Positions 47,274-55,954 of a DNA stretch of 64,000 nucleotides are shown piece after piece; the first letter of the stretch is position 1, and each line of letters begins with the position of its first letter. The notes under the pieces were generated by a model that saw only the letters and a program-made list of their open reading frames with translations, did not search any database and was not told the DNA's origin. Made by a program: the position numbers and the translations under genes. The DNA comes from Akkermansia massiliensis (GTDB lineage Bacteria > Verrucomicrobiota > Verrucomicrobiia > Verrucomicrobiales > Akkermansiaceae), in NCBI RefSeq assembly GCF_023516715.1, contig NZ_JAMGSI010000001.1:1488001-1552000 (forward strand), in the 5' to 3' direction.

Positions 47274-47993
47274 ATGAAAACCTTGCGTGCAATTGCGTTC
47301 TCCCTCCTGGCCTCCCTCTCCATGGCGACGGCGGCCGACCTGCCGTCCCCCCTGCTCCCGTTGCCGCGGGAACAACCCCAATGGTGGAGGCAGCAGTATG
47401 AACAACAGGTAGAGCAGGTGAAAAACAATCCCTGCGGCGTCCTTTTCCTGGGAGACTCCATCACGGACTATTGGAAAAGAGAAGGAAAGCAAGTATGGGA
47501 AAAGGAATTCAAACCCTACCATCCCTGCAACTTCGGCATTTCCGGAGACCAGACCACCAACCTGATTTACCGAATCACGGATTCCGGCATACCGGCCCAG
47601 ACGGAACCCAAACTCTGCATCGTCATGATCGGCACCAATAACACCGGCCATTTCAAGGCTGGGGAAGCTCCGGAAAAAACGGCCATGGGCATTCTGGGCG
47701 CCGTGGAGCACCTGCTGGTCAGGTTCCCGGACACCCATGTGCTCCTGCTGGGCATTTTCCCCCGCGGCACGGGGCCGCAGGACAAGCTGCGCCAGCACAA
47801 TGACAAAATCAATGCCGTCCTGGCCCAGTGCAAACTGCCCCGCACCACCTACGCCAATATCAACAAGCGCTTTCTGGACCCCGCAGGCAAGCTCCTGCCC
47901 GGCATCAGCAGGGACAACCTGCACTTTACGGAAAAGGGTTATGCCATCTGGGCAAACGCCGTGCTGCCCTACATGAAAAAATACTGCAAGTAA
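47274..47993 (+). CDS. Secreted SGNH/GDSL hydrolase (PAF-acetylhydrolase-like)
   Basis: 239 residues with a signal peptide (MKTLRAIAFSLLASLSMATAA). The catalytic blocks are intact: FLGDSITDYW with the nucleophile Ser at 62, GISGDQTTN supplying the Gly, MIGTNNTGH with the Asn, and DNLHFTEKGY with the Asp/His pair. It resembles the platelet-activating-factor acetylhydrolase beta/gamma branch of SGNH esterases and could remove O-acetyl groups from glycans (such as acetylated mucin sugars) in the periplasm. A TATACT ends 10 nt before the ATG. Divergent from rpoN. Confidence 0.88.
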   Translation: MKTLRAIAFSLLASLSMATAADLPSPLLPLPREQPQWWRQQYEQQVEQVKNNPCGVLFLGDSITDYWKREGKQVWEKEFKPYHPCNFGISGDQTTNLIYRITDSGIPAQTEPKLCIVMIGTNNTGHFKAGEAPEKTAMGILGAVEHLLVRFPDTHVLLLGIFPRGTGPQDKLRQHNDKINAVLAQCKLPRTTYANINKRFLDPAGKLLPGISRDNLHFTEKGYAIWANAVLPYMKKYCK

Positions 47994-48183
47994 TCCTCTC
48001 CTTTCTTCTTCACCGCATGACGGACGGAAGAAATGTCCCTCTTCCAGCATTCAGTTTATGGAGCCGTAGCGCCGGGAATATCATTGGGGGAAATTTACGG
48101 CTCCTGCAGAAACATTTTCAGGCCTTTATGCTTGAGAATTTCACTACTCAGGATTAAATTACTTCGCTTAATACCCTTTGAAA

Positions 48184-48360
48184 ATGAAATTTATTCTCGT
48201 TAGTGTAGCTATCTTCAACGTATTATGTGTATGTTCCGGACTTAGAGAACTGTGTTTTGATGAATGGTTCCATAGCACATTTTCTATTATATTTTCATCT
48301 ATTGCCGCATTACTTTTTACCGTCTCATTCATTTTCTTAAGCAAGAAAATATGCAAGTAA
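48184..48360 (+). CDS. Possible small membrane protein
   Basis: 58 residues in an AT-rich pocket. Two hydrophobic segments (FILVSVAIFNVLCVCSG and IIFSSIAALLFTVSFIFL) and a basic end (SKKICK). ATG at 48184; a TTG two codons upstream is also in frame. No family recognised. The composition differs from the GC-rich neighbours, so it may be foreign or spurious. Confidence 0.35.
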   Translation: MKFILVSVAIFNVLCVCSGLRELCFDEWFHSTFSIIFSSIAALLFTVSFIFLSKKICK

Positions 48361-48785
48361 TCTAAAATATTGACTTTGAGTAAATTAATGAATAAACAAA
48401 ATTTTTATCTATCAAGGGGAAATTCTAAAAACAGAGAACACCACGAATTTTCCCATTCTCATTATCTTCTTCATGACAATCGCTATTCCGTTGAATTACT
48501 GCACCTGGGCGTAAAAGAAACCGCCAACGCCAAATTAACTGATCCCCCGATCACGCAAAGGCTGTTATTCAGCAGTTTTTGCATTTGAAAAGAGTAATAT
48601 TGCATAGGCGAATCTCCTGACGAAAAACGGGAAAGTCTCTCTACAACAGACTTCCATGCATTTGGGCAGTCCCTCATGGGGAATGTGCCGATTCTTCTCT
48701 CTCCCATGCACCCGGAACCCGGAAAAAACCGCGTGGAACAAAAAAATTGCTTTTTCCCGGGGATGTCCTAGAGTGCCTCTCCGCA
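48361..48785. other. Intergenic region upstream of mntP
   Basis: About 425 bases, AT-rich on the left. No supported gene. I looked for a yybP-ykoY manganese riboswitch ahead of mntP and could not recognise its conserved core. Confidence 0.4.
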
Positions 48786-49385
48786 ATGAGCATGCCGCTT
48801 GCCGACTTGTTATTCCTGGCTTTTGCCCTCTCCGTAGACGCCTTCGTCGTGGCGTTCTCCTACGGCTTGCTCATTAAGCAAAAACGTTTGAGCAACGGAA
48901 TCAAGCTTTCCCTCTCCACCGGGGCGGGACAATTCCTGATGCCCGTGCTTGGCTTCCTGCTCACGGGAACCGTGCACCAGTACATTGCGGCCTGGGACCA
49001 CTGGCTGGGCTTTGTCGTCTTCACCTTCCTGGGGGTCAACGTCATCCGCGAGGGCTGGAACCACCGCAACGAAGAAGAGCAGATGCCCCACGTCACCAGC
49101 CTGACGCTGCCCACTCTTCTGGCCGTGGGAATTGCCACCAGCATAGACGCGCTGGTGGCGGGCGTCAGCATCTATCTCTCCTCCGCCCAGTGCGGCACCA
49201 CCCCCACCCTCCACGCCGTTCTTCTTCCCGCCGCCGCCATCGGCTTCACCACCTTCCTGTGCACGGCGGCAGGCTTCTTCCTGACCCGGCGGCTGCACCG
49301 CTTCCCCACGTTCCACCTGGAAGCGGGGGCCGGGCTCATCCTCATCGGCCTGGGCGTCAAAATGCTCTGCGACCATTTGTGCTGA
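48786..49385 (+). CDS. mntP: Manganese efflux pump MntP
   Basis: Exports Mn2+ across the inner membrane to prevent toxicity. 199 residues from ATG 48786; another ATG two codons later is equally possible. Six helices are expected: the first holds FLAFALSVDAFVVAFSYG, and the repeat half holds VGIATSIDALVAGVSIY, the paired Asp-containing motifs of the MntP family. A charged loop (REGWNHRNEEEQMPH) separates the halves. No Mn-responsive regulator or riboswitch is visible next to it. Confidence 0.92.
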   Translation: MSMPLADLLFLAFALSVDAFVVAFSYGLLIKQKRLSNGIKLSLSTGAGQFLMPVLGFLLTGTVHQYIAAWDHWLGFVVFTFLGVNVIREGWNHRNEEEQMPHVTSLTLPTLLAVGIATSIDALVAGVSIYLSSAQCGTTPTLHAVLLPAAAIGFTTFLCTAAGFFLTRRLHRFPTFHLEAGAGLILIGLGVKMLCDHLC

Positions 49386-49494
49386 AAAATGCTCCGCAGC
49401 GCATGATAAAAATACTGTTCCGGCGCCGTAGTAAGTCGGAAAACAAACTGGCTCCGGCCCCTTTTTTCCGCTATCCTTAAACAAGCTTTTCCAC

Positions 49495-51723
49495 ATGAAT
49501 ATTTCACACCTTCTTCTCTGCACCGCCCTGCTCGCCGCACCCGTCTGCATGGCGCAGGATCTGACGGAACCTGAAACGGAAGCGCCGTCCGCCGCCGGCC
49601 AGCTTCCTGCCCCCCTGGCGCAGAAAATAGCCGCGGGCGACTTTGCCGGGCTGCAAACGGAACTCCGCTCCTCCCTCCTGAAGGCTGGGGAACAAACCAA
49701 ATCCGGGCAAAAACTGCTTCAGGACAAGCAATACCGCCACCTGCTGAACATTCACGAACTCCTGCGCGTCACGGGACCGGACAACGTGAAGGCCGTTTTC
49801 TCCAAAAGCCCGCAGGACGCGGCCTTCATCAAGGCCTTTTTACAGGACCCGGCGTGGGTGGAACTCTACCTGGGCGCGGGCCTGATTCCGGAAAACTCCC
49901 CGGAAGGGCTTCAAATCCTTTCCGACATCTGGAAGGCGGACGGTAAAAACGCGGACTTCCGGGACTACCAATCCCTCGCCACCGGACTTGCCTCCGTCTT
50001 TTCCACAGGCCCCATGGCGGGAAAGCTGAAAACCAACTCCGCCAACAGCAACCCGGTGCGCCGTTACCAGATATTCAAGAAACTGCATCAGGAAAACAAG
50101 CTGCATCCCGGCTTCATCAAGCTGCGCCCGTGGGAAATGCGCTTCGTCGTGGGCCATACGTGGGACGACAAATCCTACGAATGGAGCAATGAGCACGTCA
50201 ACCTCCCCTGGCGGCGCTATACGGACGCCTGCTGGGCCGCCCCCTACACGGGCAACAACTTCTTCGGAGACACCATCCAGGGGCCCCTCTTCTACGTGCC
50301 GTGGCGCGACGTCAACACCTCCGCGGAAAACACTCAAGTCATCGGCGGCGTCTGCGGCGGCCTCTCCTACTTCGGCACCATGGCGGCCCAGGCCCACGGC
50401 ATCCCGGCCTACCCGGTGGGGCAGCCCGGCCACTGCGCCTATGCGGTGCGCGTGAAGCGCGGGGAATGGAAAGGCGGCTTCGGCGGACCGGACGGAGGCA
50501 TGCACAACCACATCTTCGGCAGCCAGGCCCCCACCTCCTACCTGCTGATGGAAAACGTCTTTGCGGACAACGCCAAGGCGGACCAGGCCTACCTGTGGGC
50601 CGCGCAGGCCCGCCTGGACGAAGCCGCCGGCAACAAGGACAAGGCCATCCAGGCCTGGGGGGAAGCGCTCAAGCAAACCCCGCTGCACCCGTTCTTCCGC
50701 ACGGAGCTTCAGCGCCTGCTGATGGAAAAGGAAGGCATGCAGCCCATCGACTGGTACGTGTACGCCAAGGACGCCCTCTCCCACTACAAGGGGAACGGCT
50801 TTGCCGCGTTCGACATCCTGAAGGACGTGCAGAACAAGTTCCTGATGGACATCCCGTCCGAAGACCGGATCGCCTGGTTCCGGGACCTGCATGAAACCAT
50901 CGCCACCACTCCCACCTCCTGGGCGGTCAAATTCCAGCCCGTGCTGGACTCCCAGTCCGCCTTCCTGACCAATCCGCAGGAAAAGGCGGCCTATCTGGAA
51001 ACGGTCCTCTCCACGCACCTGAAAACGGGGGACGGCACCAACTTCGGCCAGGCGCTGGAATGGGCCGTGAAAACCTTTGTGGAAAACGGCCAGGCGGACG
51101 TCTTCTCCAACGCCTTCGCCAAGGTAGCCCAGCAGACGGGGGAAGCCGGAGCCTCCGGAAAAGCTCCCGATCCCAAGAAGCTGAAGGAAGCCTACGGCAA
51201 AGCCATCTATGCCACGGAAATGGCCCGCTCCATTCCGGCCTTCCAGACCCTGAGCAAGGCGGCCGCCTCCTTCTCTGACGCCGATACGTCTGCCAACACG
51301 GTCAATGCCGCCATCCCCCAGGGTTGGAAGCTGGTGCCCGCGGACGGCATGGTCAGGTGCTCCACCACCTGCCAGTGGGACAGCCCGTGGGACCACATCA
51401 ACCTGCTGCGCCCCTGCGGCGGCTCCCAGCATACGGACAAGGAAGCGAACCCCAACGTCATTGTGGAACTGAAAAATGGCGTGAACCTGGCCGGGCTGGT
51501 GGTCACCAAGCGCAACGGCAATGAAGACCGGATGAAGAAGATGGAAGTCTCCACCTCCACGGACGGAGCCACCTGGTTCCCCCTGGCCGCCACGGAAAAC
51601 ATGCCCAAGGAATGGGTCATCACCGCTCCGGAAGGCACCAAGGCCAAGTGGATCAAGGTGGAAGCCAAGAACGCCCAGCCGGAATTCATGCACCTGCGCC
51701 ACATCCTCGTTTACGAAAAATAA
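49495..51723 (+). CDS. Large secreted protein: transglutaminase-like region plus discoidin-type C-terminus
   Basis: 742 residues with a signal peptide (MNISHLLLCTALLAAPVCMAQ). The middle contains VIGGVCGGLSYFGTMAAQAHGIPA followed by QPGHCAYAVRV, the Cys...His spacing of a transglutaminase/papain-like core. Helical, TPR-like sequence follows (AQARLDEAAGNKDKAIQAW). The last ~130 residues (LVPADGMVRCSTTCQW, NVIVELKNGVNLAGLVV) look like an F5/8-type (CBM32) carbohydrate-binding domain. A cell-surface enzyme or adhesin acting on mucin is plausible. The next gene starts 26 bp later. Domain calls are from motif reading only. Confidence 0.7.
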   Translation: MNISHLLLCTALLAAPVCMAQDLTEPETEAPSAAGQLPAPLAQKIAAGDFAGLQTELRSSLLKAGEQTKSGQKLLQDKQYRHLLNIHELLRVTGPDNVKAVFSKSPQDAAFIKAFLQDPAWVELYLGAGLIPENSPEGLQILSDIWKADGKNADFRDYQSLATGLASVFSTGPMAGKLKTNSANSNPVRRYQIFKKLHQENKLHPGFIKLRPWEMRFVVGHTWDDKSYEWSNEHVNLPWRRYTDACWAAPYTGNNFFGDTIQGPLFYVPWRDVNTSAENTQVIGGVCGGLSYFGTMAAQAHGIPAYPVGQPGHCAYAVRVKRGEWKGGFGGPDGGMHNHIFGSQAPTSYLLMENVFADNAKADQAYLWAAQARLDEAAGNKDKAIQAWGEALKQTPLHPFFRTELQRLLMEKEGMQPIDWYVYAKDALSHYKGNGFAAFDILKDVQNKFLMDIPSEDRIAWFRDLHETIATTPTSWAVKFQPVLDSQSAFLTNPQEKAAYLETVLSTHLKTGDGTNFGQALEWAVKTFVENGQADVFSNAFAKVAQQTGEAGASGKAPDPKKLKEAYGKAIYATEMARSIPAFQTLSKAAASFSDADTSANTVNAAIPQGWKLVPADGMVRCSTTCQWDSPWDHINLLRPCGGSQHTDKEANPNVIVELKNGVNLAGLVVTKRNGNEDRMKKMEVSTSTDGATWFPLAATENMPKEWVITAPEGTKAKWIKVEAKNAQPEFMHLRHILVYEK

Positions 51724-51749
51724 CCCCTGCACCCTTTTCCATTAACGCC

Positions 51750-52964
51750 ATGTTTCATCATCTCAACATCGTTCCCGGCCTGCTGGCCGCAGCCCTCCTC
51801 CTGTCCGCGCCCGTCCAGGCGGCCCTCCCGGCCTACAGCGCCGTGAAGGACGAGGCCAAAACCGTCAACAAATACATGATCGTCGTGTGGGCCGGCACGG
51901 ACTGGTCCCCCAAATCGCGCGAAGTCACCCGCGCCGTGGAGCACCTGGCCAAGGACTCCCCGGAACCCGTCCTCTGGTGCATCCAGGATGAACGGGAGGA
52001 AATGACGGAAGAGGAAAAGAAGCTGCCCAAGCCTCCCGGTGAAATCTGGAACATCCCGGCCATCCAGGTGGTTTCCCCCGCCGGCGGCATGGTCTTCCTG
52101 TCCGAAGGCGTTTCCAAGGAAACGCTGCCCGCTGTCATGAAGCAGGCGCTGGAAGCCGTGAAGCAGCAGGAAAAGGCCAATGCCCTGTGGGAAAAGGCGG
52201 ACGCCTCTTCCGGCGCGAACGCGGCCCTTCTCTACGGGGAAGGCCTCCAGCAGCTTCCCCCGTACGCGGCCTCCGCCAGGAAGGACATTCTGGAAAAAAT
52301 CAAGAAGGCGGACCCGGAAGACACCAGGGGCATGCACTTCAAATACACCTTCAAGCACCTGCCCTATATTGAAAAGGTGCAGCGGATGGTGGAAGACTCC
52401 GGCAAAAACGGCGGCCAGAAGGACTACAAGGCCGCCCATGCCTATGTGGACAAGCAGCTCAAAATCCCCGGCCTGACGCCCCTGCAAAAACAGCAGGTCA
52501 TGGCGGCCAGATTCTGGCTCTACCGCAGCGAGGGGAAAAAGGACCAGGCGCTGAAAACCCTGGCGGACATCGCCAAAATCTCCCCCAAGACTCTGATGGG
52601 AACAGGCGCGCAGAACTACTACCGCTTCCTGACGGAACCCGTCACCCTCAAGGAGCCGCGCTTCACGGGCTATGACCTGCGCCCGGAATTTACGCCCACC
52701 CGCGTCAACATCGGCAGCATGCTCAACGGCCCCGGCAACTACAAGATCACCTTCAAGATGAACAGCGGCGGCTGCAACATCCGCAATCCCCGCTTCATGA
52801 GGGGCAGCCGTGTGGTCAGCGAACTGCCCAAGGACCAGCAGGACAAAAACGGCCGGGAATTCACTCTGCGCCTCTCCGGTTCCGAAAAGCCGGACCTGGT
52901 CTTCGACTGCCAGGGCCAGGGCTGGTTTGACGCGGACTGCGACATCATCGTGACCAAGGAGTGA
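51750..52964 (+). CDS. Secreted protein with degenerate thioredoxin-like N-terminal domain
   Basis: 404 residues from ATG 51750, signal peptide MFHHLNIVPGLLAAALLLSAPVQA. Residues ~40-145 resemble a thioredoxin fold (YMIVVWAGTDWSPKSR, then IPAIQVVSPAGG with a cis-Pro-like Ile-Pro), but the CxxC pair is replaced by DWSPKS, so no redox activity is expected. A helical, repeat-like middle follows and a beta-rich C-terminus (residues ~300-404). It shares an operon with the preceding surface protein, with a 26-bp gap, and a strong terminator follows. Function unknown. Confidence 0.7.
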   Translation: MFHHLNIVPGLLAAALLLSAPVQAALPAYSAVKDEAKTVNKYMIVVWAGTDWSPKSREVTRAVEHLAKDSPEPVLWCIQDEREEMTEEEKKLPKPPGEIWNIPAIQVVSPAGGMVFLSEGVSKETLPAVMKQALEAVKQQEKANALWEKADASSGANAALLYGEGLQQLPPYAASARKDILEKIKKADPEDTRGMHFKYTFKHLPYIEKVQRMVEDSGKNGGQKDYKAAHAYVDKQLKIPGLTPLQKQQVMAARFWLYRSEGKKDQALKTLADIAKISPKTLMGTGAQNYYRFLTEPVTLKEPRFTGYDLRPEFTPTRVNIGSMLNGPGNYKITFKMNSGGCNIRNPRFMRGSRVVSELPKDQQDKNGREFTLRLSGSEKPDLVFDCQGQGWFDADCDIIVTKE

Positions 52965-53007
52965 TCTCTTTAAGGACCGTTTGCAGTATTTTCTAATATT
53001 TTAACAC

Positions 53008-53038
53008 AGCAAGCCATCCAAATGATGGCTTGCTTTTT
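53008..53038 (+). terminator. Intrinsic terminator of the two-gene surface-protein operon
   Basis: Perfect 11-bp stem AGCAAGCCATC / GATGGCTTGCT, 5-nt loop, followed by TTTT. It starts 44 bp after the stop at 52964. Confidence 0.9.
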
Positions 53039-53067
53039 AATAATTTATCTAGTAATCTATAGTTGTT

Positions 53068-53328
53068 ATGGATAATAACCTATGGATTGATAACTTGATA
53101 TCTAAAAGAGGTTTTTCAAAAGCTCAAGCAGAAGAGGTGCTTGGCGAGGCTAAGAGGTTCGTGAAGAGTGAAGTAAGCCTTGAAGAAATAATGGAGTATA
53201 TAATTGAAGAGGAGATTGATGACGTAGAATATGCCGTCGAACTAATAGAAAACCAAAAAGATATTAGTTGGGCAACAGATGAAGATGGCAATGTTGCTAC
53301 TTTCGATGAAATTTTTGGTGACGACTAG
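53068..53328 (+). CDS. Small acidic protein of unknown function
   Basis: 86 residues, strongly acidic and helical (SLEEIMEYIIEEEIDDVEYAVEL), AT-rich coding unlike neighbours. It has no signal peptide or membrane segment. The sequence begins MDNNLWIDNLISKRGFSKAQAEEVLGEAKRFV, resembling small immunity or regulatory proteins in general shape only. A TATAGT lies 4 nt before the ATG. Isolated between a terminator and the convergent rarA gene, in low-GC DNA that suggests acquisition. No function assigned. Confidence 0.55.
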   Translation: MDNNLWIDNLISKRGFSKAQAEEVLGEAKRFVKSEVSLEEIMEYIIEEEIDDVEYAVELIENQKDISWATDEDGNVATFDEIFGDD

Positions 53329-53584
53329 TAAAAAATAATGTTATCCGCAGGAGAGAACCAAAAAGTCTTTTTTTGCAGGCACCTTTTGTTAGATACTCAA
53401 AGAAAATTTGAATCTATTGCATCTAACAGACACTTACATGTATGAAGGTAAAACTAACCTTCTTTTTTAATTCTTCGTCAAAATCACTATATTTTACACT
53501 TAATTTCATCCATATATTGAAAATACGGCGGTATAAAATATATTCTAAACACTGTTACGAGACAGATATTTAAGGGTAGTTTTT

Positions 53585-54961
53585 CTAGTCTTTTGTCTTG
53601 TGGAGGATCTTTTCCGCCAGCTTGCGGCGGTATTCCATGCGCTCCTTGATGCGCAGTTCCAGCCCGTTTCCGGTGGGGGTGTAGTAAACGCGGCCTTCCG
53701 GCAGGTAGGCCTGGGGGACGTAATGTTCCGGGTAATCATGGGAATACAGGTATTCCAGCCTGGCGGCGTCCGCACCGCCGGCGGCGGCCAGCTTCTTGCG
53801 CGTGGGCGTCCGGAGGTGCTCCGGCACGGCCAGCGTTTTTCCGTTGCGCACGTCATCCATGGCGGCATTGATGCCCATGTAGGCGGAATTGCTCTTGGGG
53901 GCCGTAGCCAGGTAAACGGTGGCGTGCGCCAGCGGGATGCGCGCCTCCGGCATGCCGATCATTTCCGCCGCGCGCGCCGCGTCCAGCGCCACGCGCAGGG
54001 CGTTGGAGTCTGCCAGCCCCACGTCTTCCGACGCGGCGATGACCAGCCTTCTCCCGATGAAGCGGATGTCCTCCCCGGCTTCCAGCATCATCCCCAGCCA
54101 GTACAGGGCGGCGTCAGGATCAGAGCCGCGCATGGACTTGATGAAGGCGGAAATCGTGTCGTAATGGGAATCTCCCAGGCGGTCGTACTTGATGGCCTTG
54201 CGCTGGATGGATTCCTCCGCTACGGAGAGGTTCACATGGATAACGCCGTCTTCCCCGGCAGGGGTGGACAGAACGGCCACTTCCAGAGCCGTGATGGCCT
54301 TCCGGGCGTCTCCGTCCGCCTTGGCGGCCAGGTGGTTCAGGGCTTCCTCCTCCATGTCCACGCGGGAGGCTCCCAGCCCGCGCTCCGCGTCCGCCAGGGC
54401 ACGCTTCAGCAGGGCGGCCAGCTCTTCCTCCGGCACGGGTTCCAGCGGGAAAACCTGGGAGCGGGACAGCAGGGGGGAGTTGATCGCAAAGTAGGGGTTC
54501 TCCGTCGTCGCGCCGATGAACCTGACCGTTCCCTTTTCCAGATGGGGGAGCAGGACGTCCTGCTGCGCCTTGTTGAATCGGTGCAGCTCATCCACGAAGA
54601 GGACGGTTTTCCGCCCGTGCATGCTCATCCTCATCTGCGCCTGGGCGATTTTCTCCCGGATGTCCGCCACGTTGGATTCCACCCCGTTGAGCATCATGAA
54701 ATGGGCGTTCGTCGTCCGGGCGATGACGGCGGCCAGGGTGGTCTTCCCGCAGCCGGGAGGACCGTAAAAAATCAGGGAGGTGAACCTGTCCGTTTCAATC
54801 GCGCGCCTGAGCAGCTTTCCCGGCGCCAGCAGGTGCCTCTGTCCCGCCACTTCATCCAGAGTGCGCGGACGCATGCGCGCGGCCAGGGGCATGGCGGACA
54901 TATCCGCTCCAGGCTCGAAGCCTTCTCTCGCGTCCGCTTCCTGTAAACTGAACAGATCCAT
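53585..54961 (-). CDS. rarA: Replication-associated recombination protein RarA (MgsA)
   Basis: 458 residues from ATG 54961 (MDLFSLQEADARE). AAA+ clamp-loader-like ATPase acting at stalled forks. Visible motifs: RMRPRTLDEVAGQRHLL, Walker A GPPGCGKTT near residue 70, Walker B VLFVDELHRFN, sensor 1 GATTENPYF, and the C-terminal tetramerisation region with LGMMLEAGEDIRFIGRR. A TAAAAT ends 7 nt before the ATG, again leaderless geometry. Convergent with the small acidic gene; 256 bp lie between them, with nothing recognisable. Confidence 0.93.
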   Translation of the reverse strand: MDLFSLQEADAREGFEPGADMSAMPLAARMRPRTLDEVAGQRHLLAPGKLLRRAIETDRFTSLIFYGPPGCGKTTLAAVIARTTNAHFMMLNGVESNVADIREKIAQAQMRMSMHGRKTVLFVDELHRFNKAQQDVLLPHLEKGTVRFIGATTENPYFAINSPLLSRSQVFPLEPVPEEELAALLKRALADAERGLGASRVDMEEEALNHLAAKADGDARKAITALEVAVLSTPAGEDGVIHVNLSVAEESIQRKAIKYDRLGDSHYDTISAFIKSMRGSDPDAALYWLGMMLEAGEDIRFIGRRLVIAASEDVGLADSNALRVALDAARAAEMIGMPEARIPLAHATVYLATAPKSNSAYMGINAAMDDVRNGKTLAVPEHLRTPTRKKLAAAGGADAARLEYLYSHDYPEHYVPQAYLPEGRVYYTPTGNGLELRIKERMEYRRKLAEKILHKTKD

Positions 54962-54968
54962 TGGAGGT

Positions 54969-54997
54969 ATTTTACCCGCTGGGAAGACCGGAGAAAA
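54969..54997 (-). promoter_or_regulatory. Putative rarA promoter, leaderless geometry
   Basis: -10 TAAAAT (54974-54969) 7 nt from the ATG; a weak -35 TTTTCT (54997-54992) sits 17 bp upstream. Confidence 0.45.
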
Positions 54998-55191
54998 GGC
55001 CAATCCCCGGAATCCGGCAAGTTTCACGGAGGGAACGCCGTCCCCTCCCCGCAGAAAGAGGAGGAAAAAGAGAGGAGAAGAAATTACCCGCCCCGCCAAA
55101 CGGCCATCAGCCAGGGGAGCCCGCGGCAACCGGACTCACGCCGCAGAATGCCCCTTCCCCGCGGCGTCCAGTGGAACGGTCAAGCCCCGCT

Positions 55192-55587
55192 TTAACCGGA
55201 CACGGACCAGCAGGACAGCATCAGAACCATGCAGACAGGGGCAAGAATACTGAACAGAAGCCCCGTCACCGCCAGCATCCTGCGGTTCACCTCCCAGTAA
55301 CGGAGGGAGGCGATCAGCATCCAGATGGGAAGCACAATCATGTGGATGAGCGCCAGAAGCCCCCAGCCTGCCAGCGCCAGCACGAAAAGCCAGGGTTCCG
55401 AGCCGTCCGCATCATTGCTCGGCATGAACAAGCCGAAGATACGGTACACGAATAAAAAGGAGACGAATGCGGCAAAAGGTATCCATCCCCAGCGGGCTTC
55501 CTCCTTCCGGCGGGCCATGACCAGTTCAAGATAGGGATCATTAAACGCAGCTAGATGATTGGCAGAAGTACTTCTGAAGGGATGCAT
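55192..55587 (-). CDS. Small integral membrane protein of unknown function
   Basis: 131 residues with three or so hydrophobic helices (IPFAAFVSFLFVYRIFGLF, WLFVLALAGWGLLALIHMIVLPIWMLIASL, MLAVTGLLFSILAPVCMVLML). A charged MARRKEEARWG segment precedes the first helix. A TTGACA/TAGAGA promoter 11 nt upstream supports the ATG at 55587, though the internal ATG at residue 24 is possible. Lies upstream of rarA on the same strand, 230 bp away. No family recognised. Confidence 0.65.
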   Translation of the reverse strand: MHPFRSTSANHLAAFNDPYLELVMARRKEEARWGWIPFAAFVSFLFVYRIFGLFMPSNDADGSEPWLFVLALAGWGLLALIHMIVLPIWMLIASLRYWEVNRRMLAVTGLLFSILAPVCMVLMLSCWSVSG

Positions 55588-55598
55588 ATCGTTTTTGG

Positions 55599-55627
55599 TC
55601 TCTATTATTAACCCTTCCTCCTGTCAA
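55599..55627 (-). promoter_or_regulatory. Putative promoter of the small membrane protein gene
   Basis: -35 TTGACA (55627-55622), 17-bp spacer, -10 TAGAGA (55604-55599), 11 nt to the ATG. The rest of the gap up to 55884 is AT-rich and shows no gene. Confidence 0.45.
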
Positions 55628-55884
55628 TGATATTCAATCCCGGCGACCGCCCTTCCTGTAAGAAATCTTTTTCTCTAACAAATACGAAATATCAACTTCC
55701 GCCAATCATCTTATTGTAGCTGCAAAGTATTGCCTCATTCCGGGAAACCTGCTTGATGATGAATGAATTTTCATTCCTATCGGAATGCTATGCTTCTGCC
55801 ATTCCCATTATGGCAAAATGTCTTTTTGAATGATTCAGATGATAGCATCGGCGAAATTTGTCATACATGAGCCATTCCGGCATG

Positions 55885-55921
55885 AAAAAAGACTGTCTCC
55901 GCCGCAGGAGCGGAGACAGTC
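55885..55921 (-). terminator. Intrinsic terminator of the sugar-nucleotide operon
   Basis: GACTGTCTCCGC / GCGGAGACAGTC, 12-bp stem, followed on the minus strand by TTTTTT (55890-55885). It ends the three-gene operon 34 bp after the epimerase stop codon. Confidence 0.92.
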
Positions 55922-55954
55922 CCTGAATGATGATGAACCGGAAATTCCGGAGAG

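Noticed and set aside
48580-48785. yybP-ykoY manganese riboswitch ahead of mntP
   Set aside because: The conserved core of that riboswitch could not be recognised on the plus strand.
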